Assembly (NCBI GenBank): GCA_963662905.2
Contig: CAXXFD010000002.1
Coordinates: forward strand, 558,001-622,000
DNA length: 64,000 bases
DNA from: G963662905 sp963662905
GTDB lineage: Bacteria; Bacteroidota; Bacteroidia; Bacteroidales; WRLA01
Reading direction: 5' to 3'
The notes under the pieces were generated by a model. It made no database searches. It was not told the origin of the DNA and saw only the letters and a list, made by a program, of their open reading frames with translations. The stretch's first letter is position 1, and each line of letters starts with the position of its first letter. Of the stretch, positions 1-9,282 are shown piece after piece. Position numbers and translations under genes: made by a program.

Positions 1-2
1 GC

Positions 3-665
3 TATGCGCAATATGGCGAAGAAAATGCCATCATCATCAGCTATTCCAATAAAAGGGCCAATATTTATAATCGCGAAATCCGCAACCGCATCCTCTTCCG
101 TGATGACGAAATCTGCGCGGGCGATATGTTGATGATTGTGCGCAATAACTACTACTGGCTGCCCGAAGACTCCAAAGCCGGGTTCCTCGCCAATGGCGAA
201 ATGGCCGAAGTTTTGCAGGTGCTAGGCCGCGACGAGAAATTTGGTTTTCGTTTTGCCGATGTAATGCTGCGCCTGACTGATTATCCGGATGAGCCCGAAA
301 TTGAAGTAAAAATCATGCTCGACACCTTGATGATTGACAGCGCATCATTGCCCCAGGAGCAAAACAACGCCTTTTTTGATGCAGCCTGCACCCATTATGC
401 CGATCGTGGCCCCAGGCAAAAAGTAGTGCAGGCCGTGAAAGAAGATCCGCATTTCAATGCTTTGCAGGTGAAATTTGCGTATGCGATGACATGCCATAAA
501 ACACAAGGCGGGCAATGGAAACATGTTTATCTTGATCCGGGATACATTACCGAAGAGCGCTTGAACCGGGAATATCTCAGATGGCTTTATACGGCGGTGA
601 CCCGCGCAACGGAGAAATTGTTTCTGGTGAATTTTAATGAATGGTTTTTTGGCGGCGTGGATTAG
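3..665 (+). CDS. RecD-like ATP-dependent DNA helicase, C-terminal part (5' end outside window)
   Basis: The reading frame is already open at base 3 and has no start in view, so this is the last 220 residues of a longer protein. The C-terminal part carries the UvrD/RecD-type helicase motifs: TCHKTQGGQW (the Q-G motif that follows the Walker region in domain 2A) and YTAVTRATEKLFL (the arginine-finger motif). The preceding segment, about isoleucine-rich ISYSNKRAN and GDMLMIVRNNY, fits the RecD2/AAA_30 type nucleotide-bound helicase core. The family unwinds DNA using ATP during repair. The stop codon TAG at 663-665 is followed directly by a 7/8-base repeat array, with no spacer or terminator. Confidence 0.8.
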   Translation, partial: YAQYGEENAIIISYSNKRANIYNREIRNRILFRDDEICAGDMLMIVRNNYYWLPEDSKAGFLANGEMAEVLQVLGRDEKFGFRFADVMLRLTDYPDEPEIEVKIMLDTLMIDSASLPQEQNNAFFDAACTHYADRGPRQKVVQAVKEDPHFNALQVKFAYAMTCHKTQGGQWKHVYLDPGYITEERLNREYLRWLYTAVTRATEKLFLVNFNEWFFGGVD

Positions 666-940
666 TGGGAAAGTTTGAAAGTTTGAAAGTGGGAAAGTGG
701 CCCCTCGACTTACTTCGGCTACGCTCAGCACAGGCCGCTCGGGGACCTTGAGTGGGAATGTTGAAAGTACGAAAGTGCGAAAGTTGAAAGTGGGAAAGTT
801 GAAAGTACGAAAGTGGGAAGTACGAAAGTGGGAAGTAGGAAAGTGGGAAAGTGGAAAGTGCGAAAGTGGCCCCTCGACTTACTTCGGCTACGCTCAGCAC
901 AGGCCGCTCGGGGACCTTGAGTGGGAAAGTTGAAAGTGCG
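666..940 (+). repeat. 7/8-base repeat array 1 with two long GC-rich elements
   Basis: Degenerate head-to-tail units GAAAGTT, GAAAGTGG, GAAAGTGC and GAAAGTAC begin at the helicase stop codon and run to the IS66 end. Two copies of a 47-bp GC-rich element (CCCCTCGACTT ... GCTCGGGGACC) are embedded at 701-747 and 870-916, each preceded by GTGG and followed by TTGAGTG. No protein-coding gene is supported here. Confidence 0.9.
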
Positions 941-985
941 GTAAGCCTACAGCGAACAGCATCTTGCATATAACCGGATAATGTT

Positions 986-2440
986 TTAAAGCTGTCCGGG
1001 CAGAAGTTGGTGGAGCTGGTTGGCTGGGTGTTCCTGGATTTTTCCTAATGTTTGCTTGAGCCACTCAAAGGGTTCTACGTTTTGGATTTTGCAGCTGGCA
1101 AAAAAGGAGTAGATCATAGCCGCGTGCTGGGCTGCATTGTGCGAACCGGCAAACAGGTAATTCTTGCGGCCTATTGCTACCGGCCTGATGCTGTTTTCAA
1201 CCAGGTTGTTGTCAATGCGCAGCCTTCCGTCTTCAATATAACGGATCAGGCGCCCCCATAATTTCAGGCTGTAAGCTATGGCTTTGCCGATTGCGCTTTT
1301 GGGCGCTACTTTATAAACTTCTTCCTTAAGCCAGCTTTCCATTTCGTTCAATATGGGCAGTGATTCCTTTTGCCGCAATGCTTTGACCTCCTCCGGCTGC
1401 AGTTCTTGCTCACTTGCCTGACGTTCAATGGCATACAGTTTTCTTATCTGCCCCAGCGCATATTCACTGCGTGCAGCATCATTGTCCTTGGCTTTCTCAA
1501 AATACCTGCGTGCATGCGCCATGCAGGCCAATTGGGTGATTTCGGCTTTGTTTTTTAGGTTGTCGTAAGCTGTGTAGCCATCGGTTTGCAAATATCCACT
1601 ATAGTTTTCCAGCATCTCATCCGGGCCTTCCCGTCCGCGGCCTTTCCGGTAATCGAACAGGGCCAGTTTTTTAAGCGGGTCGTAATAAACCCAATGATAC
1701 CCTTTGTGCGATGCCCCGGGCTTGTCTTTGGTCAATACCTTTATGGGCGTTTCGTCTGCCATCAGGTAATCGGTCCTCATGATTTCTTTTTTCAGGGCAT
1801 CGTAAAGCGGTTCAAGCAATCTGCAAACCCCGCTAAACCAACCGTTTATTGTTGATTCGGCTATTTCGATCCCCAGGCGCTTGAACATCTTGACAAGGCG
1901 GTAGAAAGGCAGGTGGTCAACAAATTTGCTGACAGTCACATAAGAGATCAGGCCTTCTGAGGCATTGCTTTTGGGCAAGGCGCGTGAAGGCAGTTCTGCG
2001 CAGATCATTTGGGTGCTTTCGTCCTGGCCTGCTACGGCATAGTAAGGGCGTATATAACGGATCACACGAAAAGTACCGGGCACATAATCAAGTACTTCGG
2101 TGATTTTTACGTTGACCCTATGGGCGCCTTCGGGCAGGTTTTGGGGTTCGATGATAATTTCATGGCGCGGCAGGTGGGCGGGCAGTTCTAAGCGCACGGG
2201 CTGTTTTTTGGACTGCTTTTTATTGCGCGTATAGCTGATCTGCTCCTTTTCCGGTTCTTTCTCCTGTGCAGGCACGTCGAAGAGCACGCCCTGGTTGGGG
2301 TCTGCTGCGATATGCCGTTCGCTTTTGGCTCCATAGATCGCACGCCTCAACTGGACAAGTTCATGCTGAAGCAGGAATATCTTCTGTTGCATTGCATCAT
2401 ATTCCGCTTTTGATATAGTTATATTTTCCTGACTTGCCAT
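986..2440 (-). CDS. tnpC: IS66 family transposase TnpC (copy A)
   Basis: 484-residue DDE transposase of the IS66 family, the catalytic protein of copy A. It starts with a coiled-coil leucine-zipper-like segment (about residues 10-45, MQQKIFLLQHELVQLRRAIY) followed by a basic linker. The core then has MADETP, QTDGYTAYD and VENSIRPVAIGRKNYLFAGS, consistent with the catalytic Asp, Asp and Glu and the IS66 C-terminal domain. A TAnnTTTG-type box lies 4 bases before the ATG. Nearly identical copies occur at 24904 and 27164. Confidence 0.95.
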   Translation of the reverse strand: MASQENITISKAEYDAMQQKIFLLQHELVQLRRAIYGAKSERHIAADPNQGVLFDVPAQEKEPEKEQISYTRNKKQSKKQPVRLELPAHLPRHEIIIEPQNLPEGAHRVNVKITEVLDYVPGTFRVIRYIRPYYAVAGQDESTQMICAELPSRALPKSNASEGLISYVTVSKFVDHLPFYRLVKMFKRLGIEIAESTINGWFSGVCRLLEPLYDALKKEIMRTDYLMADETPIKVLTKDKPGASHKGYHWVYYDPLKKLALFDYRKGRGREGPDEMLENYSGYLQTDGYTAYDNLKNKAEITQLACMAHARRYFEKAKDNDAARSEYALGQIRKLYAIERQASEQELQPEEVKALRQKESLPILNEMESWLKEEVYKVAPKSAIGKAIAYSLKLWGRLIRYIEDGRLRIDNNLVENSIRPVAIGRKNYLFAGSHNAAQHAAMIYSFFASCKIQNVEPFEWLKQTLGKIQEHPANQLHQLLPGQL

Positions 2441-2487
2441 GAGGCAAAGATACGGAAGTAACCTCTTGTCTGACTATATTTTAAGTG

Positions 2488-2853
2488 CTATTTACCAACA
2501 TTTTCATGTGGGAAAAAACGTGGGTATTTCCTTGCATTTTTCATGGAAATACCATTGATTATCATTACAAGTTCAGGGTAGTCGATCAGCTGGTGGGAGG
2601 CGTGCACAGCAGATGTGTCCGGCAGGTGAAAAGTGCCTTTTTCGAGCCTTTTATAGAACAGCACAAAACCTCCGCTTTCCCAGCGCAATAATTTTATGCG
2701 GTCGCGCTTTTTGTTGATGAACAGGAAAACATCACCGCTCATCGGGTTTTTGTCCAGTTTGTTGCGCACAATGCCATAAAGCCCGTCAAAGCTCTTGCGC
2801 ATATCGGTGGGCTGGCGGTACAGGTAATAGCGGCTGGCAGTTAAGCTGAACAT
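2488..2853 (-). CDS. tnpB: IS66 accessory protein TnpB (copy A)
   Basis: 121-residue IS66 Orf2-like protein. The segment YYLYRQPTDMRKSFDGLYGIV is the family hallmark. The protein is needed with TnpA for IS66 transposition; its biochemical role is not established. Its ATG overlaps the tnpA stop by one base (TAATG), suggesting translational coupling, and tnpC follows after 47 bases. Confidence 0.95.
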   Translation of the reverse strand: MFSLTASRYYLYRQPTDMRKSFDGLYGIVRNKLDKNPMSGDVFLFINKKRDRIKLLRWESGGFVLFYKRLEKGTFHLPDTSAVHASHQLIDYPELVMIINGISMKNARKYPRFFPHENVGK

Positions 2854-3140
2854 TATTGGCCGGTGAGCGATTTGAGATAGGACAAGGGCACATTGCCCGG
2901 CAAGCTGAGCTCGATACCATTGGGATAACGGATATTGACCCCTGCAGCTGGAATTCCGGAAAGCTCAATGAACCCATGGTCATCAGGCAAGCTTTCTTCC
3001 TGTTTAAATTTATGATACCAATAAAGGAAAGTGTGATAGCCGATTTTGTGCGATTCGGCAAAGGATCTTTTGCTTTGGCCACTGGTATGCCATTGATCCA
3101 CCAGCGCTTTCATCTCTGCTCTTCTTTGTTCTTTTTGCAT
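2853..3140 (-). CDS. tnpA: IS66 accessory protein TnpA (copy A)
   Basis: Small helix-turn-helix protein of about 95 residues, IS66 Orf1 type: KALVDQWHTSGQSKRSFAESH followed by YHTFLYWYHKF. I chose the ATG at 3140; an in-frame TTG lies six codons upstream. This copy encodes KIGYHTF and KFKQEE like copy D, whereas copies B and C encode KICYHTF and KFEQEE. Confidence 0.9.
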   Translation of the reverse strand: MQKEQRRAEMKALVDQWHTSGQSKRSFAESHKIGYHTFLYWYHKFKQEESLPDDHGFIELSGIPAAGVNIRYPNGIELSLPGNVPLSYLKSLTGQ

Positions 3141-3209
3141 ATTGCTTTTTTGCAGCAAAGTAAGGGAGCTTTAAAAGCTTGTGCAATATGCCTTTTGCTG
3201 AAGGCTTAC

Positions 3210-4325
3210 CTTAAGCCAGCTTTCCATTTCGTTCAATATGGGCAGTGATTCCTTTTGCCGCAATGCTTTGACCTCCTCCGGCTGCAGTTCTTGCTCACTT
3301 GCCTGACGTTCAATGGCATACAGTTTTCTTATCTGCCCCAGCGCATATTCACTGCGTGCAGCATCATTGTCCTTGGCTTTCTCAAAATACCTGCGTGCAT
3401 GCGCCATGCAGGCCAATTGGGTGATTTCGGCTTTGTTTTTTAGGTTGTCGTAAGCTGTGTAGCCATCGGTTTGCAAATATCCACTATAGTTTTCCAGCAT
3501 CTCATCCGGGCCTTCCCGTCCGCGGCCTTTCCGGTAATCGAACAGGGCCAGTTTTTTAAGCGGGTCGTAATAAACCCAATGATACCCTTTGTGCGATGCC
3601 CCGGGCTTGTCTTTGGTCAATACCTTTATGGGCGTTTCGTCTGCCATCAGGTAATCGGTCCTCATGATTTCTTTTTTCAGGGCATCGTAAAGCGGTTCAA
3701 GCAATCTGCAAACCCCGCTAAACCAACCGTTTATTGTTGATTCGGCTATTTCGATCCCCAGGCGCTTGAACATCTTGACAAGGCGGTAGAAAGGCAGGTG
3801 GTCAACAAATTTGCTGACAGTCACATAAGAGATCAGGCCTTCTGAGGCATTGCTTTTGGGCAAGGCGCGTGAAGGCAGTTCTGCGCAGATCATTTGGGTG
3901 CTTTCGTCCTGGCCTGCTACGGCATAGTAAGGGCGTATATAACGGATCACACGAAAAGTACCGGGCACATAATCAAGTACTTCGGTGATTTTTACGTTGA
4001 CCCTATGGGCGCCTTCGGGCAGGTTTTGGGGTTCGATGATAATTTCATGGCGCGGCAGGTGGGCGGGCAGTTCTAAGCGCACGGGCTGTTTTTTGGACTG
4101 CTTTTTATTGCGCGTATAGCTGATCTGCTCCTTTTCCGGTTCTTTCTCCTGTGCAGGCACGTCGAAGAGCACGCCCTGGTTGGGGTCTGCTGCGATATGC
4201 CGTTCGCTTTTGGCTCCATAGATCGCACGCCTCAACTGGACAAGTTCATGCTGAAGCAGGAATATCTTCTGTTGCATTGCATCATATTCCGCTTTTGATA
4301 TAGTTATTTTTTCCTGACTTGCCAT
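3210..4325 (-). pseudogene. tnpC: IS66 transposase TnpC, truncated (copy B)
   Basis: First 372 residues of the same transposase as copy A, identical except for MASQEK in place of MASQEN at the start. The frame then runs 13 codons into the end of copy A (stop at 3171), adding an unrelated tail. The third catalytic region (VENSIRPVAIG) is missing, so it should be inactive. Confidence 0.92.
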
Positions 4326-4372
4326 GAGGCAAAGATACGGAAGTAACCTCTTGTCTGACTATATTTTAAGTG

Positions 4373-4738
4373 CTATTTACCAACATTTTCATGTGGGAAA
4401 AAACGTGGGTATTTCCTTGCATTTTTCATGGAAATACCATTGATTATCATTACAAGTTCAGGGTAGTCGATCAGCTGGTGGGAGGCGTGCACAGCAGATG
4501 TGTCCGGCAGGTGAAAAGTGCCTTTTTCGAGCCTTTTATAGAACAGCACAAAACCTCCGCTTTCCCAGCGCAATAATTTTATGCGGTCGCGCTTTTTGTT
4601 GATGAACAGGAAAACATCACCGCTCATCGGGTTTTTGTCCAGTTTGTTGCGCACAATGCCATAAAGCCCGTCAAAGCTCTTGCGCATATCGGTGGGCTGG
4701 CGGTACAGGTAATAGCGGCTGGCAGTTAAGCTGAACAT
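4373..4738 (-). CDS. tnpB: IS66 accessory protein TnpB (copy B)
   Basis: 121-residue IS66 Orf2 protein, identical in sequence to the copy A product, with the family signature RQPTDMRKSFDGLYG. It remains intact although its tnpC partner is truncated, so it could only act together with transposase from another copy. Confidence 0.93.
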   Translation of the reverse strand: MFSLTASRYYLYRQPTDMRKSFDGLYGIVRNKLDKNPMSGDVFLFINKKRDRIKLLRWESGGFVLFYKRLEKGTFHLPDTSAVHASHQLIDYPELVMIINGISMKNARKYPRFFPHENVGK

Positions 4739-5025
4739 TATTGGCCGGTGAGCGATTTGAGATAGGACAAGGGCACATTGCCCGGCAAGCTGAGCTCGAT
4801 ACCATTGGGATAACGGATATTGACCCCTGCAGCTGGAATTCCGGAAAGCTCAATGAACCCATGGTCATCAGGCAAGCTTTCTTCCTGTTCAAATTTATGA
4901 TACCAATAAAGGAAAGTGTGATAGCAGATTTTGTGTGATTCGGCAAAGGATCTTTTGCTTTGGCCACTGGTATGCCATTGATCCACCAGCGCTTTCATCT
5001 CTGCTCTTCTTTGTTCTTTTTGCAT
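4738..5025 (-). CDS. tnpA: IS66 accessory protein TnpA (copy B)
   Basis: Helix-turn-helix protein of about 95 residues, IS66 Orf1 type. It differs from copy A at two residues (KICYHTF and KFEQEE) and so matches copy C. ATG at 5025 chosen over an upstream in-frame TTG. Overlaps tnpB by one base. Confidence 0.88.
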   Translation of the reverse strand: MQKEQRRAEMKALVDQWHTSGQSKRSFAESHKICYHTFLYWYHKFEQEESLPDDHGFIELSGIPAAGVNIRYPNGIELSLPGNVPLSYLKSLTGQ

Positions 5026-5094
5026 ATTGCTTTTTTGCAGCAAAGTAAGGGAGCTTTAAAAGCTTGTGCAATATGCCTTTTGCTGAAGGCTTAC

Positions 5095-5170
5095 ACTTCG
5101 GCTACGCTCAGTGACCTAAAGTGGGAAAGTGGGAAAGTTGAAAGTGGGAAAGTTGAAAGTGCGAAAGTGG
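5095..5170 (+). repeat. Partial GC-rich element and 7/8-base repeat array 2
   Basis: ACTTCGGCTACGCTCAG, the inner part of the long GC-rich element, abuts the IS66 copy B end, which shows that the IS interrupted such an element. About 60 bp of GAAAGTG/GAAAGTT units follow, ending just before a terminator hairpin. Confidence 0.85.
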
Positions 5171-5173
5171 TAT

Positions 5174-5209
5174 AAAAAACTCCCGAAACCGGAGGCTTGG
5201 GAGTTTTTT
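5174..5209 (-). terminator. Rho-independent terminator of the 5228-8485 gene
   Basis: Perfect 11-bp inverted repeat AAAAAACTCCC / GGGAGTTTTTT (5174-5184, 5199-5209) with a 14-base loop. It lies 19 bases past the stop codon of the minus-strand gene and has a T-run in that direction; the A-run makes it usable from both sides. Confidence 0.85.
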
Positions 5210-5227
5210 ATGAATTTGATTTATTTC

Positions 5228-8200
5228 TTAGTTGATGACAACTTTTTGGACAGTGCGGTTTGAACCGGAAGTAATTTCAACGAGGTAAACACCGGCATTA
5301 AGATCTGACGGAAGGGCGATTTCAGCATTTCCGTTGATTTGCTGTTGCATGATGTTGCGGCCACTGATATCGTTCAGGCGCAGTGTGTAATCTCCTTCCA
5401 TATTACGGACGTGGAGGTTGTTTCCGTTAATGTAAGCGAAGGCTTTTGGTGTTGTTATTTGGTCTTCGACTCCGGTCAATATTCCGAAGTGGACGATGAA
5501 GCGGTCATTGATATAACCTGACTCAGTCACTGTGAATAAATAGTCTGGATTTACCGTTAAATCAATTTTTTCGCCAGATTTCGTATCTTCCAAATAAATT
5601 GGCATGCCTTCATCAAAATTCAAAACAGTATGGACATTAAAAAGATACTCTCCCGTTTTACCTGCATAAAGGCCAATTGGAACAGATTTCTGAGCTTCAA
5701 TTGATGGCAATGATTGAATCGCCAATTTTTGATCTCCAAGTAATGAATATAAAGCAATATCAGGATTTCCTTGCCATTTGGGGGCATCGAATAATTCATC
5801 AAAACCTATTGTTGAATTTTCATCAAAAACAACAGCTATTGTATTTATATCCGATGTAGCAATATTTTGAACTGATAATTTAAAATCTTGAATAAGACTC
5901 TCGCTCTTGAAGAATGTCGAAGTTCCATGTTCCCTTTGGGCATTTCTAAAAGCAACATTCCCGTCAGAGGAAGCACTTACGAAAAAGCCCTGACCCGGAT
6001 TGATATAATCAGTTGGTGTTTTGTTTCCGCCACCTGGTGTACCTGTTGTACTTGTGCGATATGCATAATCGCCCTTTTCAAATGAACCTGACGTAGGTTC
6101 ATCCCAGAAGTACAATGTTCCACCAATTGTTTGATTCACTGTGCCATTTATTGAATTATTTGCTGCCAAAAACGCACTAGCCTTCAATGTTGATGGATAA
6201 GGGTTACCAATCAGATTTGCTCCTGAATTATTTCCAACACCACCTGAGCTTACAGCAACATCTATATCACCATTATTGAGCGTACCTGATAAACTAATAG
6301 TTTTATTTTCTCCGGCATAGGCAATTGCATAGCCACGTCCTTGAACAAATGTTTCAGACCCCATTAAAGGATCATTACCATTAGGTCCATTAAGTATATC
6401 AATCCATGTATTGCTTGATGTCTCATATTTACGGAAATCATCATTACCTTCACCAGCTGTTAAACCCAGACTCAAATCATTAAATGAACCAGAACCATAA
6501 TTAATAGGACTTGCAATATAATGGAATACATCTTGAGCAAGATAACACTCAACAGTCACATCTCCTGTAACAGTTCCATTGGTGATAAGCGAGCCGGTAC
6601 CTGTTGCATCTGAATTTAAAAGTAAATTCCCATTTGTTGTGAGTGTTGATCCTGAGGCTACATCAGCAACAGCAGAAACATCGATTGTAAGCGTTTTCCC
6701 GGAAGCAATCGTGGTATTTCCTGAGATTTGGTCAAATTTATCATTAACACTTACATTTTGCTCAAAGGTTAATGTTGTTGCAGCAGTTTTTTCAACAAAC
6801 AAATAATCGAAATTTATAGGATCATTTGCTCCGGTTACTGACTGAGCATTTCCGCCTTTAAAAAATATAGCACGATTATTAAAGTTTATAGTGCCAGAAC
6901 TTTGGTAATCACCCTCAAGGTGCATGTCTCCACCATTTGCTTCAGACAATGTTATGGTTGCTCCATTTTGGTTAATTAGATCTCCTTTAACAACCAATGG
7001 ATTTGTACCATCACCAACAAATGAAAAAGTTCCTGCATTCGTAAAGTCACCCTGAATAGTGAACCCATTGTTGCCTTGAACTACTTTGCCACCTGAATTT
7101 ATAGTTAAATTGCCAGTTACATAACGAGTCTCATAAATGTTTAATGGGGTTGTTGTTGAAACAATAACATTTGCTGGGACCCCTTTACCTAATGTACTGC
7201 CAGTTGACCATAAAACAGTACCATTACTAATATTTAATAGTCCCCCAGTGGCAAAAATTAAATTTGAGGTTGATGCAAATGTTGGTGCGTTCGTAATTGC
7301 AGCGCCTCCTGCAAGAACAGTCAAATCTCCATTTATTGTCGATGATGAGCCAAAATTAACTTCCCCGGAAATATCCACATCATTAAAAGTTGTTGTCTCG
7401 CTCCCCGCAACCGTTCCCGCTCCAGCAAAACTAACTGTTCCATCAGCAGCGGTAAAAGTTCCGTTGTTGGTTAGGGTGCCGCCATCGGAGATTGTTAGGG
7501 TTTGGTTTGCTTTTGAGCCGTCACTTGCTGTAAAAGTAGCTCCGGAGTTGATGGTTAAGGAGGAAACGGTAACAGCATCATTAAGAGTAATATTGTGGCC
7601 ATCAAGTATAGTAATTGTAGTAGCACTTGCGCCGGGAACTAATGATGATGTCACCCAATTTGTATTGTTCGGTGATGAATCCCAGTTTCCTGCTTTATTC
7701 CAATCACCAGTGTTATTTGAACGAAAATAATCAGTAGCAGAAGTATTGTCCGTAGTTATATTTATTGAAGTTACACCATCGCTGTAATACGACCAATTTT
7801 CTGAATAAAACTTATAATCATAACTGGTATTTGGTAAGAGGTCACTATCTGTAAAGCTTGTTCCACTACCAATATATACCACGGTTCCACTTCCAATCGT
7901 ATTGCCCAACTCATAAGCGTCTCCCTGGGTGGGTTCAGTCCATGAAGCAGAAGAAAGTTTTCTTAAAACCATTACATTCTTACTGTTCCATTTTGTCCAT
8001 GACAAATCAATTGAAGAACTGCTGGAAGATGATGCAGAGTTGTCACTTGGATTCCCTAATGCCTGGACAGTTACTGTCAGATCTGATGTAGGATTATTCC
8101 ACATATCATACCAATTTGTATTATTGCGACAATACCACTTATAGATGTCTCCGTAATTAACTTGCATCCCCCAATACCATGTACCTACAGCAGTAAACCT

Positions 8201-8485
8201 AGGTGATGTAGCAGTTTTATGCTCCACATTGTTATAATCTCCAAATCCACTCCATATTGCGGTAGCATCATCAAGATCTGAGCTCTGGTTGATTACAACT
8301 TGCCACCTTGGCCAATCATCTCCATTTTGCGCCCATGAATCATGTCCGAAAGTACCATTATCTCCTAGGTATATCGTTGATGATGGCTGTTCTGGAGATC
8401 CACTATTTGTATTCCTAGCCTGTTGCCCGAAAACAACAGTAATTGTTAGGAGAAAAACAATCCCAAAAAGTAAAACCTTTTTCAT
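5228..8485 (-). CDS. Large secreted protein with T9SS type A sorting domain
   Basis: 1,085 residues. An N-terminal signal peptide (about residues 1-21, ending VVFGQ) indicates Sec export. The last 80 or so residues (LHVRNMEGDYTLRLNDISGR ... LNAGVYLVEITSG ... QKVVIN) form a type IX secretion C-terminal sorting domain, so the mature protein should be cell-surface attached or released. An Ig/fibronectin-like stretch lies around residues 140-250 (TSYDYKFYSENWSYYSDG). A long region of short G/T/N-rich beta repeats (SGATFTA..., GTLTNNGTFTA) at about 280-640 suggests a beta-helix. The enzymatic or adhesive role is not recognisable. It has its own promoter about 220 bp upstream and a terminator. Confidence 0.85.
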   Translation of the reverse strand: MKKVLLFGIVFLLTITVVFGQQARNTNSGSPEQPSSTIYLGDNGTFGHDSWAQNGDDWPRWQVVINQSSDLDDATAIWSGFGDYNNVEHKTATSPRFTAVGTWYWGMQVNYGDIYKWYCRNNTNWYDMWNNPTSDLTVTVQALGNPSDNSASSSSSSSIDLSWTKWNSKNVMVLRKLSSASWTEPTQGDAYELGNTIGSGTVVYIGSGTSFTDSDLLPNTSYDYKFYSENWSYYSDGVTSINITTDNTSATDYFRSNNTGDWNKAGNWDSSPNNTNWVTSSLVPGASATTITILDGHNITLNDAVTVSSLTINSGATFTASDGSKANQTLTISDGGTLTNNGTFTAADGTVSFAGAGTVAGSETTTFNDVDISGEVNFGSSSTINGDLTVLAGGAAITNAPTFASTSNLIFATGGLLNISNGTVLWSTGSTLGKGVPANVIVSTTTPLNIYETRYVTGNLTINSGGKVVQGNNGFTIQGDFTNAGTFSFVGDGTNPLVVKGDLINQNGATITLSEANGGDMHLEGDYQSSGTINFNNRAIFFKGGNAQSVTGANDPINFDYLFVEKTAATTLTFEQNVSVNDKFDQISGNTTIASGKTLTIDVSAVADVASGSTLTTNGNLLLNSDATGTGSLITNGTVTGDVTVECYLAQDVFHYIASPINYGSGSFNDLSLGLTAGEGNDDFRKYETSSNTWIDILNGPNGNDPLMGSETFVQGRGYAIAYAGENKTISLSGTLNNGDIDVAVSSGGVGNNSGANLIGNPYPSTLKASAFLAANNSINGTVNQTIGGTLYFWDEPTSGSFEKGDYAYRTSTTGTPGGGNKTPTDYINPGQGFFVSASSDGNVAFRNAQREHGTSTFFKSESLIQDFKLSVQNIATSDINTIAVVFDENSTIGFDELFDAPKWQGNPDIALYSLLGDQKLAIQSLPSIEAQKSVPIGLYAGKTGEYLFNVHTVLNFDEGMPIYLEDTKSGEKIDLTVNPDYLFTVTESGYINDRFIVHFGILTGVEDQITTPKAFAYINGNNLHVRNMEGDYTLRLNDISGRNIMQQQINGNAEIALPSDLNAGVYLVEITSGSNRTVQKVVIN

Positions 8486-8714
8486 AATTCTTAAATTTTA
8501 TTTAAACTTAAATATTTCAAACACTTCAATTTTATCTTAAACAATTTACAGGCTTTTGGGTTCAGCGAGGGCATAAAAATATTGGATTGTAATGACAATC
8601 TTTTATTATCCTTTTGGGTTTTCCATAAAAATGTTAAGAAACAGCCTTTTACTGTTTATTTCAGAATCCTTCTTCCACGCTCTTTGCTCCACTTGATAAC
8701 CTGTTATAATCACG

Positions 8715-8746
8715 CAAATATAAGGTTTGGTGGGGAAATTTGCAAA
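8715..8746 (-). promoter_or_regulatory. Bacteroidota-type promoter for the T9SS gene at 5228-8485
   Basis: On the minus strand TTTG (8743-8746) is separated by 20 bases from TATATTTG (8715-8722), matching the phylum's -33/-7 promoter (TTTG, 19-21 bases, TAnnTTTG). Transcription would start near 8708, giving a 5' leader of about 220 nt. The rest of the gene-free stretch 8486-8755 shows nothing else I can name. Confidence 0.6.
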
Positions 8747-8756
8747 TGTTTTTTTA

Positions 8757-8922
8757 GTGCGAAAGTGGAAAGTAGGAAAGTGGGAAAGTATGAAAGTGGG
8801 AAAGTATGAAAGTGGGAAAGTGGAAAGTGGGAAAGTGGGGGAGTTGAAAGTGGGAAAGTGGGAAAGTGGAAAGTAGGAAAGTGGAAAGTGGGAAAGTTGA
8901 AAGTGGAAAGAGGGAAAGTGGG
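8757..8922 (+). repeat. 7/8-base repeat array 3
   Basis: About 165 bp of GAAAGTGG, GAAAGTAT/GAAAGTAG and GAAAGTT units, mostly with G in the eighth position. It contains no GC-rich element. It sits just upstream of the T9SS-gene promoter and downstream of the toxin gene. 8923-9015 carries nothing recognisable. Confidence 0.88.
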
Positions 8923-9015
8923 CTTTTTTCTTGATGTCTGCTAATAGCTGAAGGTCAATCGGACTATTCCTGATAATAGATTGGTGATATCGACAAATTA
9001 TTGAAATAGAGCAAT

Positions 9016-9282
9016 TTATGGAAATATCCGATAAATCTTGTCTCTGCTTGCTAATGCGGCAAATATTATTTCACCATCTTCATAAAAAAAGCCGATCCGA
9101 TATTTGCCTTTCCGATAGCGATAAGCGGTATGATGCCCTTTGAGTTTTTTAATGTTGGAAAGCTCTTCAAGTGAGCCCGAATGCTCAAATAAAGAAATGC
9201 ATTCAAGCACAATTTTGGCCAGCTGTTTATCCCTGGATTTCCTTAACTGCTGCTCAAAAGCACTGAGAAAATGTACTTTCAC
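9016..9282 (-). CDS. RelE/ParE-superfamily toxin
   Basis: 88 residues with the compact RelE/ParE fold pattern: FLSAFEQQLRKSRDKQLAKIV helices, then IKKLKGHHTAYRYRKGKYRIGFFYEDGEIIFAALASRDKIYRIFP, a beta-sheet with the basic residues (YRYRKGKYRI) typical of ribosome-dependent RNases of this family or ParE-type gyrase inhibitors. The start is GTG and overlaps the antitoxin stop by one base (TAGTG), so translation is probably coupled to the antitoxin. Which subfamily, and therefore the target, cannot be decided from sequence by eye. Confidence 0.75.
   Translation of the reverse strand: MKVHFLSAFEQQLRKSRDKQLAKIVLECISLFEHSGSLEELSNIKKLKGHHTAYRYRKGKYRIGFFYEDGEIIFAALASRDKIYRIFP

Larger units (their letters stand above)
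941..3209 (-). mobile_element. IS66-family insertion sequence, copy A (complete, 2,269 bp)
   Basis: Complete element with tnpA-tnpB-tnpC order on the minus strand. Its ends are imperfect inverted repeats, GTAAGCCTACAGCGAACAGC at 941 and, read on the other strand, GTAAGCCTTCAGCAAAAGGC ending at 3209. Its length equals copy D exactly. It has no matching 8-bp duplication: the outer 8-mers are AAAGTGCG (left) and CTTAAGCC (right). Its right end abuts the interior of tnpC of copy B, so A lies inside or was recombined into B. Confidence 0.92.
3210..5094 (-). mobile_element. IS66-family insertion sequence, copy B (3'-truncated, 1,885 bp)
   Basis: Copy B corresponds base for base to positions 1325-3209 of copy A, so it lacks the last 384 bp including the end of tnpC and one inverted repeat. 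The tnpA-side inverted repeat is intact and ends at 5094. The missing tail is not found on the far side of copy A, so a simple insertion of A into B cannot explain the structure without a later deletion or homologous recombination. Confidence 0.92.
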
